This document shows positions 18,139 through 28,028 of a stretch of 64,000 nucleotides of DNA, in pieces; within the stretch, counting starts at the first letter, position 1; each line of letters opens with the position of its first letter. The stretch is from Mesorhizobium shangrilense (GTDB taxonomy: Bacteria > Pseudomonadota > Alphaproteobacteria > Rhizobiales > Rhizobiaceae): positions 2,485,501 through 2,549,500 of the forward strand of contig NZ_JAQGPN010000001.1 in assembly GCF_028826155.1 (NCBI RefSeq), written 5' to 3'. The translations under genes were made by a program, and so were the position numbers. The notes under the pieces are model-generated. The model ran no database searches and was not told the DNA's origin. It saw only the letters and a program-made list of their open reading frames with translations.

Positions 18139-19029
18139 TCAGGCCGCCTTCGCATTCTCACGCGTGAGGAGACCCTCGATCTCTGCGGCAAGCGCGCTCG
18201 CCAGGTCCGGCCGCGCCATGGCCAGATGGAGGTTTGCGCTCACATAGCCGGTCGGCGATCCGCAGTCGAAGGTACGCCCGGCGAACTCGTAAGGCCGGAT
18301 CACCTGCGTCTGGAGAAGGGTCCGAAGTGCATCGGTGAGCTGGATCTCTCCGCCGGCGCCCGGCGCCTGGTCTTCGAGGATGGCGAAGACCTCCGGATGA
18401 AGAATGTATCGGCCGGAGATGAAGAAGTTGGACGGCGCCTCGCCAGGGGCCGGCTTCTCGACGAGGCCTGTGATCCGCGATCCGTCGCTGCCCGGTTGCA
18501 GCGATACGATGCCGAACTTGTGCGCTTCCTGGGGATCGCAGCGCTCCACAGCCACGACGTTGCTGCCCGTCTCTTCGTAGAGATCCACCATGGACGACAG
18601 GCAGGGCGTCTGCGCCACCATCAGCATGTCCGGCAGCAGGACGGCGAAGGGTTCGTCGCCGACGACGTGACGCGCCGTCCAGATCGCGTGCCCCAGTCCT
18701 CGGGCCTCCTGCTGGCGCACGAAGGAAATCGCCCCCGTTTGCGGCGTCGCGCCCGAAATCCTGTCGGCCAGCGGATGCTTGCCTGCCTTGCGCAGCGAAC
18801 TGTCCAGCTCGAAGGCATGATCGAAATGGTCCTCGATGGCTCCCTTCATGCGTCCGTGGACCACGACGACGTGTTCGATCCCCGCGGCGAACGCCTCTTC
18901 GACGATGTAGTCGATGAGGGGGCGATCGACGACCGTGAGAAGCTCCTTCGGAACGCTCTTCGTGGCCGGAAGCATGCGGGTGCCGAAGCCGGCTGCGGGA
19001 ATGACGGCCTTACGGATTTTCTTATGCAT
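18139..19029 (-). CDS. galU: UTP-glucose-1-phosphate uridylyltransferase
   Basis: 296 aa from the ATG at 19029, the usual GalU size; an upstream in-frame extension lacks family similarity. KAVIPAAGFGTRMLPATKSVPKE is the nucleotide-binding signature with the conserved Arg and Lys, and VVDRPLIDYIVEEA, FVRQQEARGLGHAI and ITGLVEKPAPGEAPS are standard GalU segments. It makes UDP-glucose from glucose-1-phosphate and UTP in the cytoplasm. UDP-glucose is the direct substrate of the cyclic glucan synthase encoded divergently 220 bases away, and also feeds polysaccharide synthesis. The intervening region carries a perfect 16-bp inverted repeat. Confidence 0.94.
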   Translation of the reverse strand: MHKKIRKAVIPAAGFGTRMLPATKSVPKELLTVVDRPLIDYIVEEAFAAGIEHVVVVHGRMKGAIEDHFDHAFELDSSLRKAGKHPLADRISGATPQTGAISFVRQQEARGLGHAIWTARHVVGDEPFAVLLPDMLMVAQTPCLSSMVDLYEETGSNVVAVERCDPQEAHKFGIVSLQPGSDGSRITGLVEKPAPGEAPSNFFISGRYILHPEVFAILEDQAPGAGGEIQLTDALRTLLQTQVIRPYEFAGRTFDCGSPTGYVSANLHLAMARPDLASALAAEIEGLLTRENAKAA

Positions 19030-19081
19030 TTGGGGTCCTGAAGGTCGGTTTGGGTGAGAGTTTTGCGGCGTACGCCGAGAA

Positions 19082-19124
19082 ACGACGGAACCCAACGCCC
19101 CTGCCGCCCGTTGGGTTCCGTCGT
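19082..19124. repeat. perfect 16-bp inverted repeat between galU and ndvB
   Basis: The arm at 19082-19097 (ACGACGGAACCCAACG) and the arm at 19109-19124 are exact reverse complements, separated by 11 bases. It lies 53 bases upstream of the galU start and 126 bases upstream of the ndvB start. No T-run follows on either strand, so a terminator is unlikely. A regulator-binding site or an RNA hairpin in a 5' leader are possible; it could also be a dispersed palindromic repeat. Confidence 0.8.
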
Positions 19125-19249
19125 ACGGGGACGGCAAACAGAATTCCGCCACGATTCTCATGCTTTCGCCCACGTATTGCCGCAACCAATTTGGATAACG
19201 GCGGTTAAGGGGTCGCCGCCTGCCGCCCCATCCGCCAGTAGGAAGTTTG

Positions 19250-22200
19250 ATGAATATCCAATCCGAGCCGTTGGCGTTCGAGTCGACGGCGAAGCCTCTT
19301 CCCCCGCAAGCCGAAATTCCCATCCGCTCGACCGTTCTCAACGAGGAAAATCTCCGTCGGCTCGGTGAGGCGCTCGGTCGGGGGGAGGTTGGTTATCTGC
19401 TCGGCCTGGAGGCGTTCGATTTTCGCAAGAGGACCAAGGAGAACGCCGATTGCATCCTGCGGGTGTACCGCTCGACGAACGAGGCGCAGGCGCGCGGAGA
19501 GTCGATCACACCAGCGGCGCAGTGGCTGCTCGACAACCACTATATGGTCGAGGAGACCATCCATCAGATCAAGCGCGACATCCCGCAGCGATTCTACCGC
19601 CAGTTGCCGACGATCCCGCTGCCGGGCGGTGGCCACGTGCCTCGGGCGCTGGCGATCGCGTGGCTCTATGTGGCGCATACCGACAGCACGATTTCAGCTG
19701 AGGGGTTTGCGGCGATCGTCGACGGATATCAGAAGCACGCGCCGCTCAAGATCGGGGAGCTGTGGGCGCTGCCCTCGCTGCTCCGCTTTGTCCTGATCGA
19801 GAACTTGCGCCGCCTTGCCATGCGGGTGGGACGGGCCCGTGAGATGCGGCGCACCGCCAATGGTCTGGCCGACCGTGTGCTGTCGTTGTCGGGCGAGGAG
19901 TCCCAGAGTGCGCTGGCGGAGTTTGCCGCCCATGCGCGCGACACCACGTTCGCCACGCAACTGCTCTATCGGCTGCGGGACGGGTCGAAGAATGCGGGCG
20001 ACGCCCTGGGCTGGCTGGAAGCCGAACTTGAGCGCTCGGGCTCGGACGCAGAGGAAATCATCATCGCCGAGCATCAGACGCTGTCGAGCGGCAACGTCAC
20101 CACCGGCAACATCATCCGCGGCCTGCGCCACATCAACGACGTCAACTGGACGGTCTGGTTCGAGAGCATCAGCCGCGTCGACGCGCTGCTGCGCGAGCGC
20201 ACCAATCTGTCCGAGCTGGATTTCGCTTCCCGCGATCAGTATCGGCGGGCGATCGAAAGCATCGCGCGACGTTCGGAATTGACCGAATACGAGGTAGCCG
20301 AGCGGGCGACGCGACTGGCCGGCTGGTCCGAGGAGGCTGCCGCGGAAGCCGCCCGCCTTGCACCGCCCATTACCGATCTGGTCGATGTAGGCTTTTTCCT
20401 CGTCGGCGAGCGCCGCGCCGAACTGGAGGAGGCGGTCGGCTACGCGCCATCCTTCGGGCAACGCTTGTTGCGCAGCTTCCAGGCGGCGGGTTGGCCCGGC
20501 ATCGTGATCCCGGTCGTCGGCATGACCACCTTGCTGCTGGCCGCCGCCGCCTTCGCGCTGGCGTCTGCGGATATCCCTGCTGCGGCGACGGTCCTCCTGA
20601 TCCTGCTCTTCTCGGTACCCGCGAGCGAAGGCGCGCTGGCGTTCTTCACGACCATCGTGCTGCTCTTCGTGAAGCCGACCCGCCTGATCGGCTACGAGTA
20701 TCCGAAAGGCGTGCCGGAGCACGCCCGCACGCTCGTCGTTGTCCCGTCATTGATATCCTCGCGCGATGACGTCGAGGAAAGCGTGCGCAATCTCGAGGTG
20801 CACTACCTCGCCAACATGAGTGGCGACCTCCGCTTCGCACTGCTTTCCGACTGGCCCGACAGCGATGTCGAACAGGACAAGGCGGATCTCGAACTGCTCG
20901 AGTACGCTAGGCACAGCGTTCATGTACTCAACAGCAAGTATCCGCTGGAGGGGGCAGCGCGCTTCCATCTGCTGCATCGTCGCCGCCTCTATAACGAGTC
21001 GGAAGGCTGCTGGATGGGCTGGGAACGCAAGCGCGGCAAGCTTCACGAGTTGAACCTGCTGCTGCGTGGCGACAGCGACACCACCTACCTGCCGCCCACC
21101 ACCCCGATTCCCGAGGGCATCGTCTACGTGATGACGCTCGATTCCGACACGCGCATGACGCGCGGGGCCGTCGCCAGGCTGGTCGGCAAGATGCAGCATC
21201 CGCTCAATCGTCCGGTGATCGACGAGCAGCAGCGGCGCGTGACCGCCGGCTACGGCATCCTGCAGCCGCGGGTGACGCCCTCGCTCACCACCGGCGACGA
21301 GGCGTCGTTCTTCCAGCGCATCTTCTCGGCCAACCGCGGCATGGACCCCTACGTCTTTGCCGTGTCGGACCTCTATCAGGACGTATTCGGCGAGGGCACG
21401 TTCACGGGCAAGGGCCTCTACCATGTCGACGCCATGGAGGCGGCGCTCAAGGACCGCATCCCCGAGAATGCCGTGCTGAGCCACGACCTGCTCGAAGGGG
21501 CGCTGGCCCGGGCCGCGCTCACCACCGACGTGGAGGTCGTCGAGGACTACCCGACGCGCTACGCCGTCGATGCATCCCGGCACCATCGCTGGGCTCGCGG
21601 CGACTGGCAGCTGCTGCCCTTCATCTTCGGTCCGGATTCCGGCGTGCCTGGCCTCTCGCGCTGGAAGATGGTGGACAACCTGCGGCGCTCGCTGACGCCG
21701 ATCTTCTGGGTGCTCGCGTCGATCGCGGGCTGGTCGCTGCTGCCCTTCACGATCGCGATCCAATGGCAGGCGCTGCTCATCGTCAGCCTTTTCATGGCGC
21801 CGACCTACGACATCATCGACGCCATCTGGCCGGACAATCCCGACGTCACGCTGCGCGGTCACCTCATCTCGCTTGGCCGCGACGTGGCGTTCGGCTCGGC
21901 GATGGTCGCGATGCGCGTCGTGCTGATGGCCCATTCGGCCTGGATGATGGCTGACGCCATCGTGCGCACGCTCTATCGTCTGTTCATCAGCCACAAGAAC
22001 CTGCTCGAATGGCGCACCGCGTCGCAAACCGAGAAATCGGGTGTGAACACGGTGCGCGGCTATTGGCACATGATGGCGGGCGGGGTGCTCGTCGCGTTGC
22101 TTGGGCTCGCCATCCCGACCGCCGCATACTCTTCGGGTGCGTTCGTGGCGCTGATCTTTGCCGTGTTCTGGGCAGGTTCGCCGCTTTTCGCATGGCTCGT

Positions 22201-25200
22201 CAGCCGTTCTGCGGAGACTGAAGACAGGTTGGCCGTCGCCGAGGGCGATCGCGCTAGGCTGAGGTCGGTGGCGCGCCGTACCTGGCTCTACTTCGAGACC
22301 TTCGTGACGCCCGAAGACAACCACCTGCCGCCCGACAATTTCCAGGAGACCCCGGCGCCGCTGGTGGCGCACCGGACGTCGCCGACCAACATCGGCGTCT
22401 ATATGCTGTCGGTGGTCTCGGCGCGCGACTTCGGCTGGGTCAGCCTCGCGCACGCGGTAGAACGGCTGGAGGCGACGCTGACCACGATCGAGAAGATGGA
22501 GCGGTATCGCGGCCATCTCTACAACTGGTACGAGACGACCACGCTGCGGCCGCTGCACCCGCTCTACGTATCGAGCGTCGACAGCGGCAACCTGGCGGGA
22601 CATCTCGTGGCGCTGGCGTCTGCCTGCAACGAATGGGCGATCGCCCCGGCGGCGCATCTCCAGGGCGACTTCGACGGCATCCTGGATGTCGTCGAGATCC
22701 TCGACGAGACGCTTGCCGCGCTTCCGGACGACCGACGCCAACTGCGGCCCCTGCGACAGCGGCTCTCCGAGCGCATCAGCGGCATGCGGCGCGCCGTCAA
22801 CACCATCAAGAGCGAGCCGGAAACGGCTGCGATCCGGACCCTCAACCTCGCGATCCTGTCGGCCGACATCCGCAAGCTGGCTTCCGCCATCCACGGCGAG
22901 ACGAACTCATCGGCGTCCGAGCTTCTGCTGTTATGGGCAGGAAAGCTGGAAGCGACGTGCGATGCCCATGTCAGCGATTCCCACACCGATGAAGGCGGAG
23001 TGGAATTGCTGCGCTCGCGCCTCGTCAAGGTGCGCGACCGCGCCCGCAAGTTCGCCTTCGAGATGGATTTTTCCTTCCTTCTCAGGCGCGAACGCAACCT
23101 GCTGTCGATTGGCTACCGGGTGCACGAGAGACAGCTCGACGAAGCGTGCTACGACCTGCTGGCATCGGAAGCGCGGCTCACCAGCCTGTTCGCCATCGCC
23201 AAGGGCGACATCGCGACGGAACACTGGTTCCGCCTCGGACGGCCGATTGTCGAGATCGGATTCAGCGGCGCGCTCATGTCGTGGTCCGGGTCGATGTTCG
23301 AGTACCTCATGCCGCCGCTCGTCATGAAGGAGCCGCACGGCGGCATTCTCAATCAGACAAACCATCTGATCGTGCGCAAGCAGATGCAGTATGGCAGGTC
23401 GAAGAATGTGCCATGGGGCATCTCGGAAGCGGCCTACAACGCCCGCGACCGTGAGATGAACTATCAGTACACGAATTTCGGCGTGCCCGGTCTCGGGCTG
23501 AAGCGGGGCCTCGGCCAGAACACGGTCATCGCCCCCTATGCGACGGTGCTTGCCGCGCAGTATGCGCCGGCGGCGGCCGTCGCCAACCTCGAGCGTCTCA
23601 AGCAGGGCGGCGCGCTCGGCCTGTACGGTTACTACGACGCCGTGGATTTCACGCCGCAGCGCGTTCCGGAAGGCCAGAAGGGCGCCGTCGTCCACAATTA
23701 CATGGCGCACCACCAGGGCATGTCCGTCGTCGCGATCGCGAACGTGGTCTTCGAAGGACGCATGCGGGAGCGGTTCCACGGCGATCCGGTCATCGAAGCT
23801 GCGGAACTGCTGTTGCAGGAGAAGGCGCCGCGCGATGTCCCGGCCACGACCGTGCGCACCGAGGCAGCCGAGCGTTCAAATCTGCATGCGATCGACGAAA
23901 ACTACGACAACCGCATCGTGCTCAATCCGCACCACGCGCTGCGCGCGACCAACGTGCTCTCCAACGGTCACTATTCGGTGATGGTGACGGCGGCAGGCTC
24001 GGGCTACAGCCGATACGACGATTTCGCCGTGACCCGCTGGCAACCCGATCCGACGGAAGATCGCTACGGCAGCTATGTCTTCCTGACCGACGCAACGACC
24101 GGCGAGTGGTGGTCGGCGACGGCCGAGCCGAAGCGTGCGCCAGGCGAAACGTCGCAAACCGTGTTCTGCGACGACAAGGCGACCTTCGTGAAGACCGTCG
24201 GCGATCTCCGATCCGAAGTCGATGTCATCGTTACGGCGGAGGCGAATGGCGAAGGCCGCCGCGTGACCCTCGTCAACAGCGGCATCGCGGATCGCTACAT
24301 CGATATCACCTCCTACAGCGAGATCGTTATCGCGCCGGAAGCGAGCGACAACGCGCATCCGGCGTTCTCGAAGATGTTCGTGGAGACGGAGATCGACCCG
24401 GGCCGCAATGCCATTTTCGCGGAGCGGCGCCAGCGCCAGCCCGGCGAGGCGACGCTCGCCTTCGCGCACTTCGTGACGGCCAGCACCGGATTCTCGCGCG
24501 AGACCGAGGCCGAGACGGACCGCCGCGCCTTCATCGGGCGCGGGCGATCGATCCTCGATCCTGCCGCTTTCGATGCTGATGCCAGGCTCGGCGGCAGCGA
24601 AGGCTTTACGCTCGACCCCATCGCGGCGTTGCGCTGCCGCATGCGCGTGCCTTCGGGCAAGAAGGTGTCGGTGACGTTCTGGACGGTGGTCGCGGCGGAC
24701 CGCGCCGAGGTTGAGGCGTCCATCGAGCGCCTCGACCATCCGGAGAGCTTTCAGCGCCAGGCGACCCTTGCATGGACGCGCTCGCAGGTGCAGACGCGCC
24801 ATGTGGGGCTCAGCCTCGCCGACGCCGCCAACGTGCAGAAGCTGGCGCGCTACCTCATCTATCCGGAGCCCTGGACGCGCCTGTCGGCAGAAGCGATCGC
24901 CTCGGGCCTTGGCAAGCAATCGGCGTTGTGGCCGATGGCGATCTCGGGGGACTACCCCATCTTCGCGCTGCGTATCGGCGACGTGGCCGATCTGGAGATC
25001 GTCGCGTCCGCGCTGCGGATGCAGGAATACATGCGCGCAAGGGGACTCCTCGTCGACCTCGTCATCGTCAACGAGCAGGCGTCCTCCTACGTCCAGGATC
25101 TGCAGCAGGCAATCGAATCGCTCTGCGAGAACAGCCGCCTGCGCGGCAAGGAGCACGGGCCGCGGCAGCACATCTTTGCGGTGCGGCGAGACCTGATGGA

Positions 25201-27841
25201 CGAAAGCGCCTATCGCACGCTGATCGCAGCTGCCCGTATCGTGCTGCACACGCGCAACGGCACCATCTTCGATCAGATCGAGCGCGCCGAGGCAGCCGAA
25301 ATCGAGGCGCGGGGCAAGCTTCCGCCGGAAACACCGTTCGCGCCCCGGATCCAGCAGACCTTGCCGTCAGCAGTTCCATCGGCGGATGTCCCGGGCGACG
25401 ACCTCGCGTTCTGGAACGGGATCGGCGGATTCGACCGCAACGGCCGCGACTACGTGATCAGGCTGCGGGGAGATCGTGTCACCCCGCATCCCTGGATCAA
25501 CGTGATCGCGAACGAGAGTTTCGGCTTCCATAGTTCCGCCGGCGGCGCTTCATTCAGCTGGAGCAGGAACAGCCGCGACTTCCAATTGACACCATGGTCG
25601 AACGATCCGGTGATCAACCGGACTGGCGAAGCGCTCTACATCCGCGACAACAGGACCAACGAGGCGTTCTCGCCGTTCTCGACCGTCTTGCGCGATCCCT
25701 CGCTCGTCTACGAAACGCGGCACGGTCAGGGCTTCAGCACGTTCAGCGTCAGCCGCGACGGGCTCGACGTGGTGGCCACGCAGCTTGTCGATCCGAAGGA
25801 TCCGGTCAAACTGACACGGCTGAGGATCACCAATGGACGCACGCAGGCCGCAAGATTGCGGGTCTACGCGTACGCCGAATGGGTGATGGGCAACAATCGC
25901 GGGAGATCGGCGCCGTTCATCCTGTCGACGCACGACGAAACGACGGGCGCCCTGCTGGCGCGCAATGCCTACAACCTCGACTTCGCGGACCGGACGGCAT
26001 TCCTGGCATGCGACCAGCCGCCCCAGACCTTCACCTCCAACCGTCACGAGTTCATCGGCCCGCACGGTTCCGTGCAGGCTCCCGAGGCGGTCATCTCCGG
26101 CGTGGATTTGTCCGGGTCGGTCGAGGCGGGCTTCGATCCTTGCGCAGCGCTCGCGCGCGACGTGGAGATCGCTCCGGGCGAAAGCGCGGAGATGATCTGG
26201 ATGCTGGGCGACGCGTCTTCCGCGGAGGAGGCGGTCGCGCTGGTGACACAGCACCGCGCGCGGGACTTTGATGAGCGCCTCAAGGAGAACGAGGAGCAGT
26301 GGGACGACCTCCTCGGCACGCTGCAGGTCGACACGCCCGATCCTTCGCTCAACGCGATGGTCAACGCCTGGCTGCCCTATCAGAGCCTTGCCTGCCGTAT
26401 CCGCGCACGCTCGGCCTTCTACCAGGCGAGCGGCGCATTCGGCTTCCGTGATCAGTTGCAGGACACGCTTGCCTTCCTGCTGCACGATCCGACGCTGGCG
26501 CGGGCGCAGATACTCAATGCTGCGGGCCGCCAGTTTCCGGAGGGCGACGTGCAACACTGGTGGTTGCCGCGCACCGGCGCTGGCGTGCGCACCATGATCT
26601 CCGACGACGTCGTATGGCTGGGTTACGCAACTGCCCATTACATCGCCGTGACGGGCGACGCGACGATCCTCGAGGAGACGCTGCCCTTCATCGAAGGCGA
26701 GAAGTTGGCGGACGGGCAGCACGACGCCTTCTACACGCCTGAAGTATCCAAGGAGACCGTGTCGCTCTACGAGCACGTCGTGCGGGCATTGGACCTTGCC
26801 ATCCAGCGTACCGGCGGGGACGGCCTCCCGCTGATCCTCGGCGGCGACTGGAACGACGGCATGAACCGGGTCGGCGAGGGCGGCAAAGGTCAGAGCACAT
26901 GGCTCGGCTGGTTCCTCGCAAGGACGCTCACCGACTTTGCGCCGCTCGTGCGGGAGCGCGGCGACGCCAAGCGGGCGGACCGCTACGAGGAGCACGTCGA
27001 AGCGCTCAAGAAGTCCCTGGAATCAAAAGCCTGGGACGGAGAGTGGTACATCCGCGGCACATTTGACGACGGCACGCCCCTGGGGTCGAAGGATTCGGAC
27101 GAGTGCCGGATCGACCAGATCGCACAGTCCTGGAGTGTGATCTCGGGGCATGGCGACGCCAAGCGCTCCGCCAAGGCGCTCGACGCCGTCGAGAACCTTC
27201 TGGTCGATGCCGAGCTTGGCATTGCGAAGCTGTTCACGCCGCCCTTCGAAAAGACCGAGAAGGAACCGGGATACATCAAGAGCTATCCGCCCGGCGTGCG
27301 CGAGAACGGGGGGCAGTACACACACGCCGCCACATGGCTCGTCGTCGCGCTGGCCAAGGCCGGACGCGCAGATGCCGCGCTACGCGTCTTCCAGATGTTG
27401 AACCCCATCAACCATGCGCTGGACCGCGAGGCGGCCGACCACTATCGGGTGGAGCCCTATGTTGTCGCTGCAGACGTCTACTCGGGCGACAAGGGCGGGC
27501 GCGGCGGCTGGACCTGGTACACGGGATCGGCCGGCTGGCTGTACCGCGCCGCAGTCGAGGCGATACTGGGCATCCGAAAGCAGGGCGGCAGGCTGTTCGT
27601 CGAGCCGGCGCTGCCGACCGCGTGGAATGGTTTTTCCGCGCGTCTCAAGCTGGGTGGCGCGACCTACATCATCCATGTCGAACGCAACGCGGGGGACCGC
27701 GCGGCGCTGGAGATTGACGGACGCCCAAGCCGCTCGAGGAGCATTCCTTTGGTCGAGCAAGGAGAGGTGGAGGTGCTGGTGCGCGTGGCGAGCCAGAACC
27801 CCCACGCATACGTTCACAAAACCCCTATGCGGTCGCCATAA
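19250..27841 (+). CDS. ndvB: cyclic beta-1,2-glucan synthase
   Basis: 2863 aa, within the range of NdvB/ChvB proteins. TTG at 19247 directly precedes the ATG at 19250, which has AGGAAG five bases upstream and is the preferred start. Residues 1-~410 are a cytoplasmic domain that may act in protein-primed initiation. Membrane segments lie at about 420-475, then a GT84 domain with DSDTRM near 630 and HHRWARGDWQLLP near 775, then further membrane segments to about 970. A glycoamylase-like domain begins near YNWYETTTLRPLHP (~1090), and the C-terminal third is a GH94 phosphorylase module with GGDWNDGMNRVG near 2530 carrying the catalytic Asp. It polymerises glucose from UDP-glucose, trims the chain and cyclises it at the inner membrane. 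The exporter gene follows. Confidence 0.96.
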   Translation: MNIQSEPLAFESTAKPLPPQAEIPIRSTVLNEENLRRLGEALGRGEVGYLLGLEAFDFRKRTKENADCILRVYRSTNEAQARGESITPAAQWLLDNHYMVEETIHQIKRDIPQRFYRQLPTIPLPGGGHVPRALAIAWLYVAHTDSTISAEGFAAIVDGYQKHAPLKIGELWALPSLLRFVLIENLRRLAMRVGRAREMRRTANGLADRVLSLSGEESQSALAEFAAHARDTTFATQLLYRLRDGSKNAGDALGWLEAELERSGSDAEEIIIAEHQTLSSGNVTTGNIIRGLRHINDVNWTVWFESISRVDALLRERTNLSELDFASRDQYRRAIESIARRSELTEYEVAERATRLAGWSEEAAAEAARLAPPITDLVDVGFFLVGERRAELEEAVGYAPSFGQRLLRSFQAAGWPGIVIPVVGMTTLLLAAAAFALASADIPAAATVLLILLFSVPASEGALAFFTTIVLLFVKPTRLIGYEYPKGVPEHARTLVVVPSLISSRDDVEESVRNLEVHYLANMSGDLRFALLSDWPDSDVEQDKADLELLEYARHSVHVLNSKYPLEGAARFHLLHRRRLYNESEGCWMGWERKRGKLHELNLLLRGDSDTTYLPPTTPIPEGIVYVMTLDSDTRMTRGAVARLVGKMQHPLNRPVIDEQQRRVTAGYGILQPRVTPSLTTGDEASFFQRIFSANRGMDPYVFAVSDLYQDVFGEGTFTGKGLYHVDAMEAALKDRIPENAVLSHDLLEGALARAALTTDVEVVEDYPTRYAVDASRHHRWARGDWQLLPFIFGPDSGVPGLSRWKMVDNLRRSLTPIFWVLASIAGWSLLPFTIAIQWQALLIVSLFMAPTYDIIDAIWPDNPDVTLRGHLISLGRDVAFGSAMVAMRVVLMAHSAWMMADAIVRTLYRLFISHKNLLEWRTASQTEKSGVNTVRGYWHMMAGGVLVALLGLAIPTAAYSSGAFVALIFAVFWAGSPLFAWLVSRSAETEDRLAVAEGDRARLRSVARRTWLYFETFVTPEDNHLPPDNFQETPAPLVAHRTSPTNIGVYMLSVVSARDFGWVSLAHAVERLEATLTTIEKMERYRGHLYNWYETTTLRPLHPLYVSSVDSGNLAGHLVALASACNEWAIAPAAHLQGDFDGILDVVEILDETLAALPDDRRQLRPLRQRLSERISGMRRAVNTIKSEPETAAIRTLNLAILSADIRKLASAIHGETNSSASELLLLWAGKLEATCDAHVSDSHTDEGGVELLRSRLVKVRDRARKFAFEMDFSFLLRRERNLLSIGYRVHERQLDEACYDLLASEARLTSLFAIAKGDIATEHWFRLGRPIVEIGFSGALMSWSGSMFEYLMPPLVMKEPHGGILNQTNHLIVRKQMQYGRSKNVPWGISEAAYNARDREMNYQYTNFGVPGLGLKRGLGQNTVIAPYATVLAAQYAPAAAVANLERLKQGGALGLYGYYDAVDFTPQRVPEGQKGAVVHNYMAHHQGMSVVAIANVVFEGRMRERFHGDPVIEAAELLLQEKAPRDVPATTVRTEAAERSNLHAIDENYDNRIVLNPHHALRATNVLSNGHYSVMVTAAGSGYSRYDDFAVTRWQPDPTEDRYGSYVFLTDATTGEWWSATAEPKRAPGETSQTVFCDDKATFVKTVGDLRSEVDVIVTAEANGEGRRVTLVNSGIADRYIDITSYSEIVIAPEASDNAHPAFSKMFVETEIDPGRNAIFAERRQRQPGEATLAFAHFVTASTGFSRETEAETDRRAFIGRGRSILDPAAFDADARLGGSEGFTLDPIAALRCRMRVPSGKKVSVTFWTVVAADRAEVEASIERLDHPESFQRQATLAWTRSQVQTRHVGLSLADAANVQKLARYLIYPEPWTRLSAEAIASGLGKQSALWPMAISGDYPIFALRIGDVADLEIVASALRMQEYMRARGLLVDLVIVNEQASSYVQDLQQAIESLCENSRLRGKEHGPRQHIFAVRRDLMDESAYRTLIAAARIVLHTRNGTIFDQIERAEAAEIEARGKLPPETPFAPRIQQTLPSAVPSADVPGDDLAFWNGIGGFDRNGRDYVIRLRGDRVTPHPWINVIANESFGFHSSAGGASFSWSRNSRDFQLTPWSNDPVINRTGEALYIRDNRTNEAFSPFSTVLRDPSLVYETRHGQGFSTFSVSRDGLDVVATQLVDPKDPVKLTRLRITNGRTQAARLRVYAYAEWVMGNNRGRSAPFILSTHDETTGALLARNAYNLDFADRTAFLACDQPPQTFTSNRHEFIGPHGSVQAPEAVISGVDLSGSVEAGFDPCAALARDVEIAPGESAEMIWMLGDASSAEEAVALVTQHRARDFDERLKENEEQWDDLLGTLQVDTPDPSLNAMVNAWLPYQSLACRIRARSAFYQASGAFGFRDQLQDTLAFLLHDPTLARAQILNAAGRQFPEGDVQHWWLPRTGAGVRTMISDDVVWLGYATAHYIAVTGDATILEETLPFIEGEKLADGQHDAFYTPEVSKETVSLYEHVVRALDLAIQRTGGDGLPLILGGDWNDGMNRVGEGGKGQSTWLGWFLARTLTDFAPLVRERGDAKRADRYEEHVEALKKSLESKAWDGEWYIRGTFDDGTPLGSKDSDECRIDQIAQSWSVISGHGDAKRSAKALDAVENLLVDAELGIAKLFTPPFEKTEKEPGYIKSYPPGVRENGGQYTHAATWLVVALAKAGRADAALRVFQMLNPINHALDREAADHYRVEPYVVAADVYSGDKGGRGGWTWYTGSAGWLYRAAVEAILGIRKQGGRLFVEPALPTAWNGFSARLKLGGATYIIHVERNAGDRAALEIDGRPSRSRSIPLVEQGEVEVLVRVASQNPHAYVHKTPMRSP

Positions 27842-28028
27842 TTTCGCCGCAAGACCGCCATTTTTCGTTTAAACTCAACCCGTTACTCGATCACGGGACC
27901 TTACAAGCTGTAGCGAAAGTTTGTCACGAAATCCGGAACCGACTTTGGGTCGACACATTGTGCTGCCACGCAACAGCCCGTAAGCGTTCTATGGTGCACT
28001 GCACAATCGGTGACGACGAGGTATATGC

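Noticed and set aside
19030..19341. A long N-terminal extension of GalU.
   Set aside because: The extension runs through the inverted repeat and into the ndvB start; GalU proteins begin with the KAVIPAAGFGTR strand found just after the ATG at 19029.
20747..22894. A 715-codon open frame on the minus strand opposite ndvB.
   Set aside because: It lies wholly inside the well-supported ndvB gene, has Arg/His-rich composition without motifs, and is the expected antisense shadow in GC-rich DNA.
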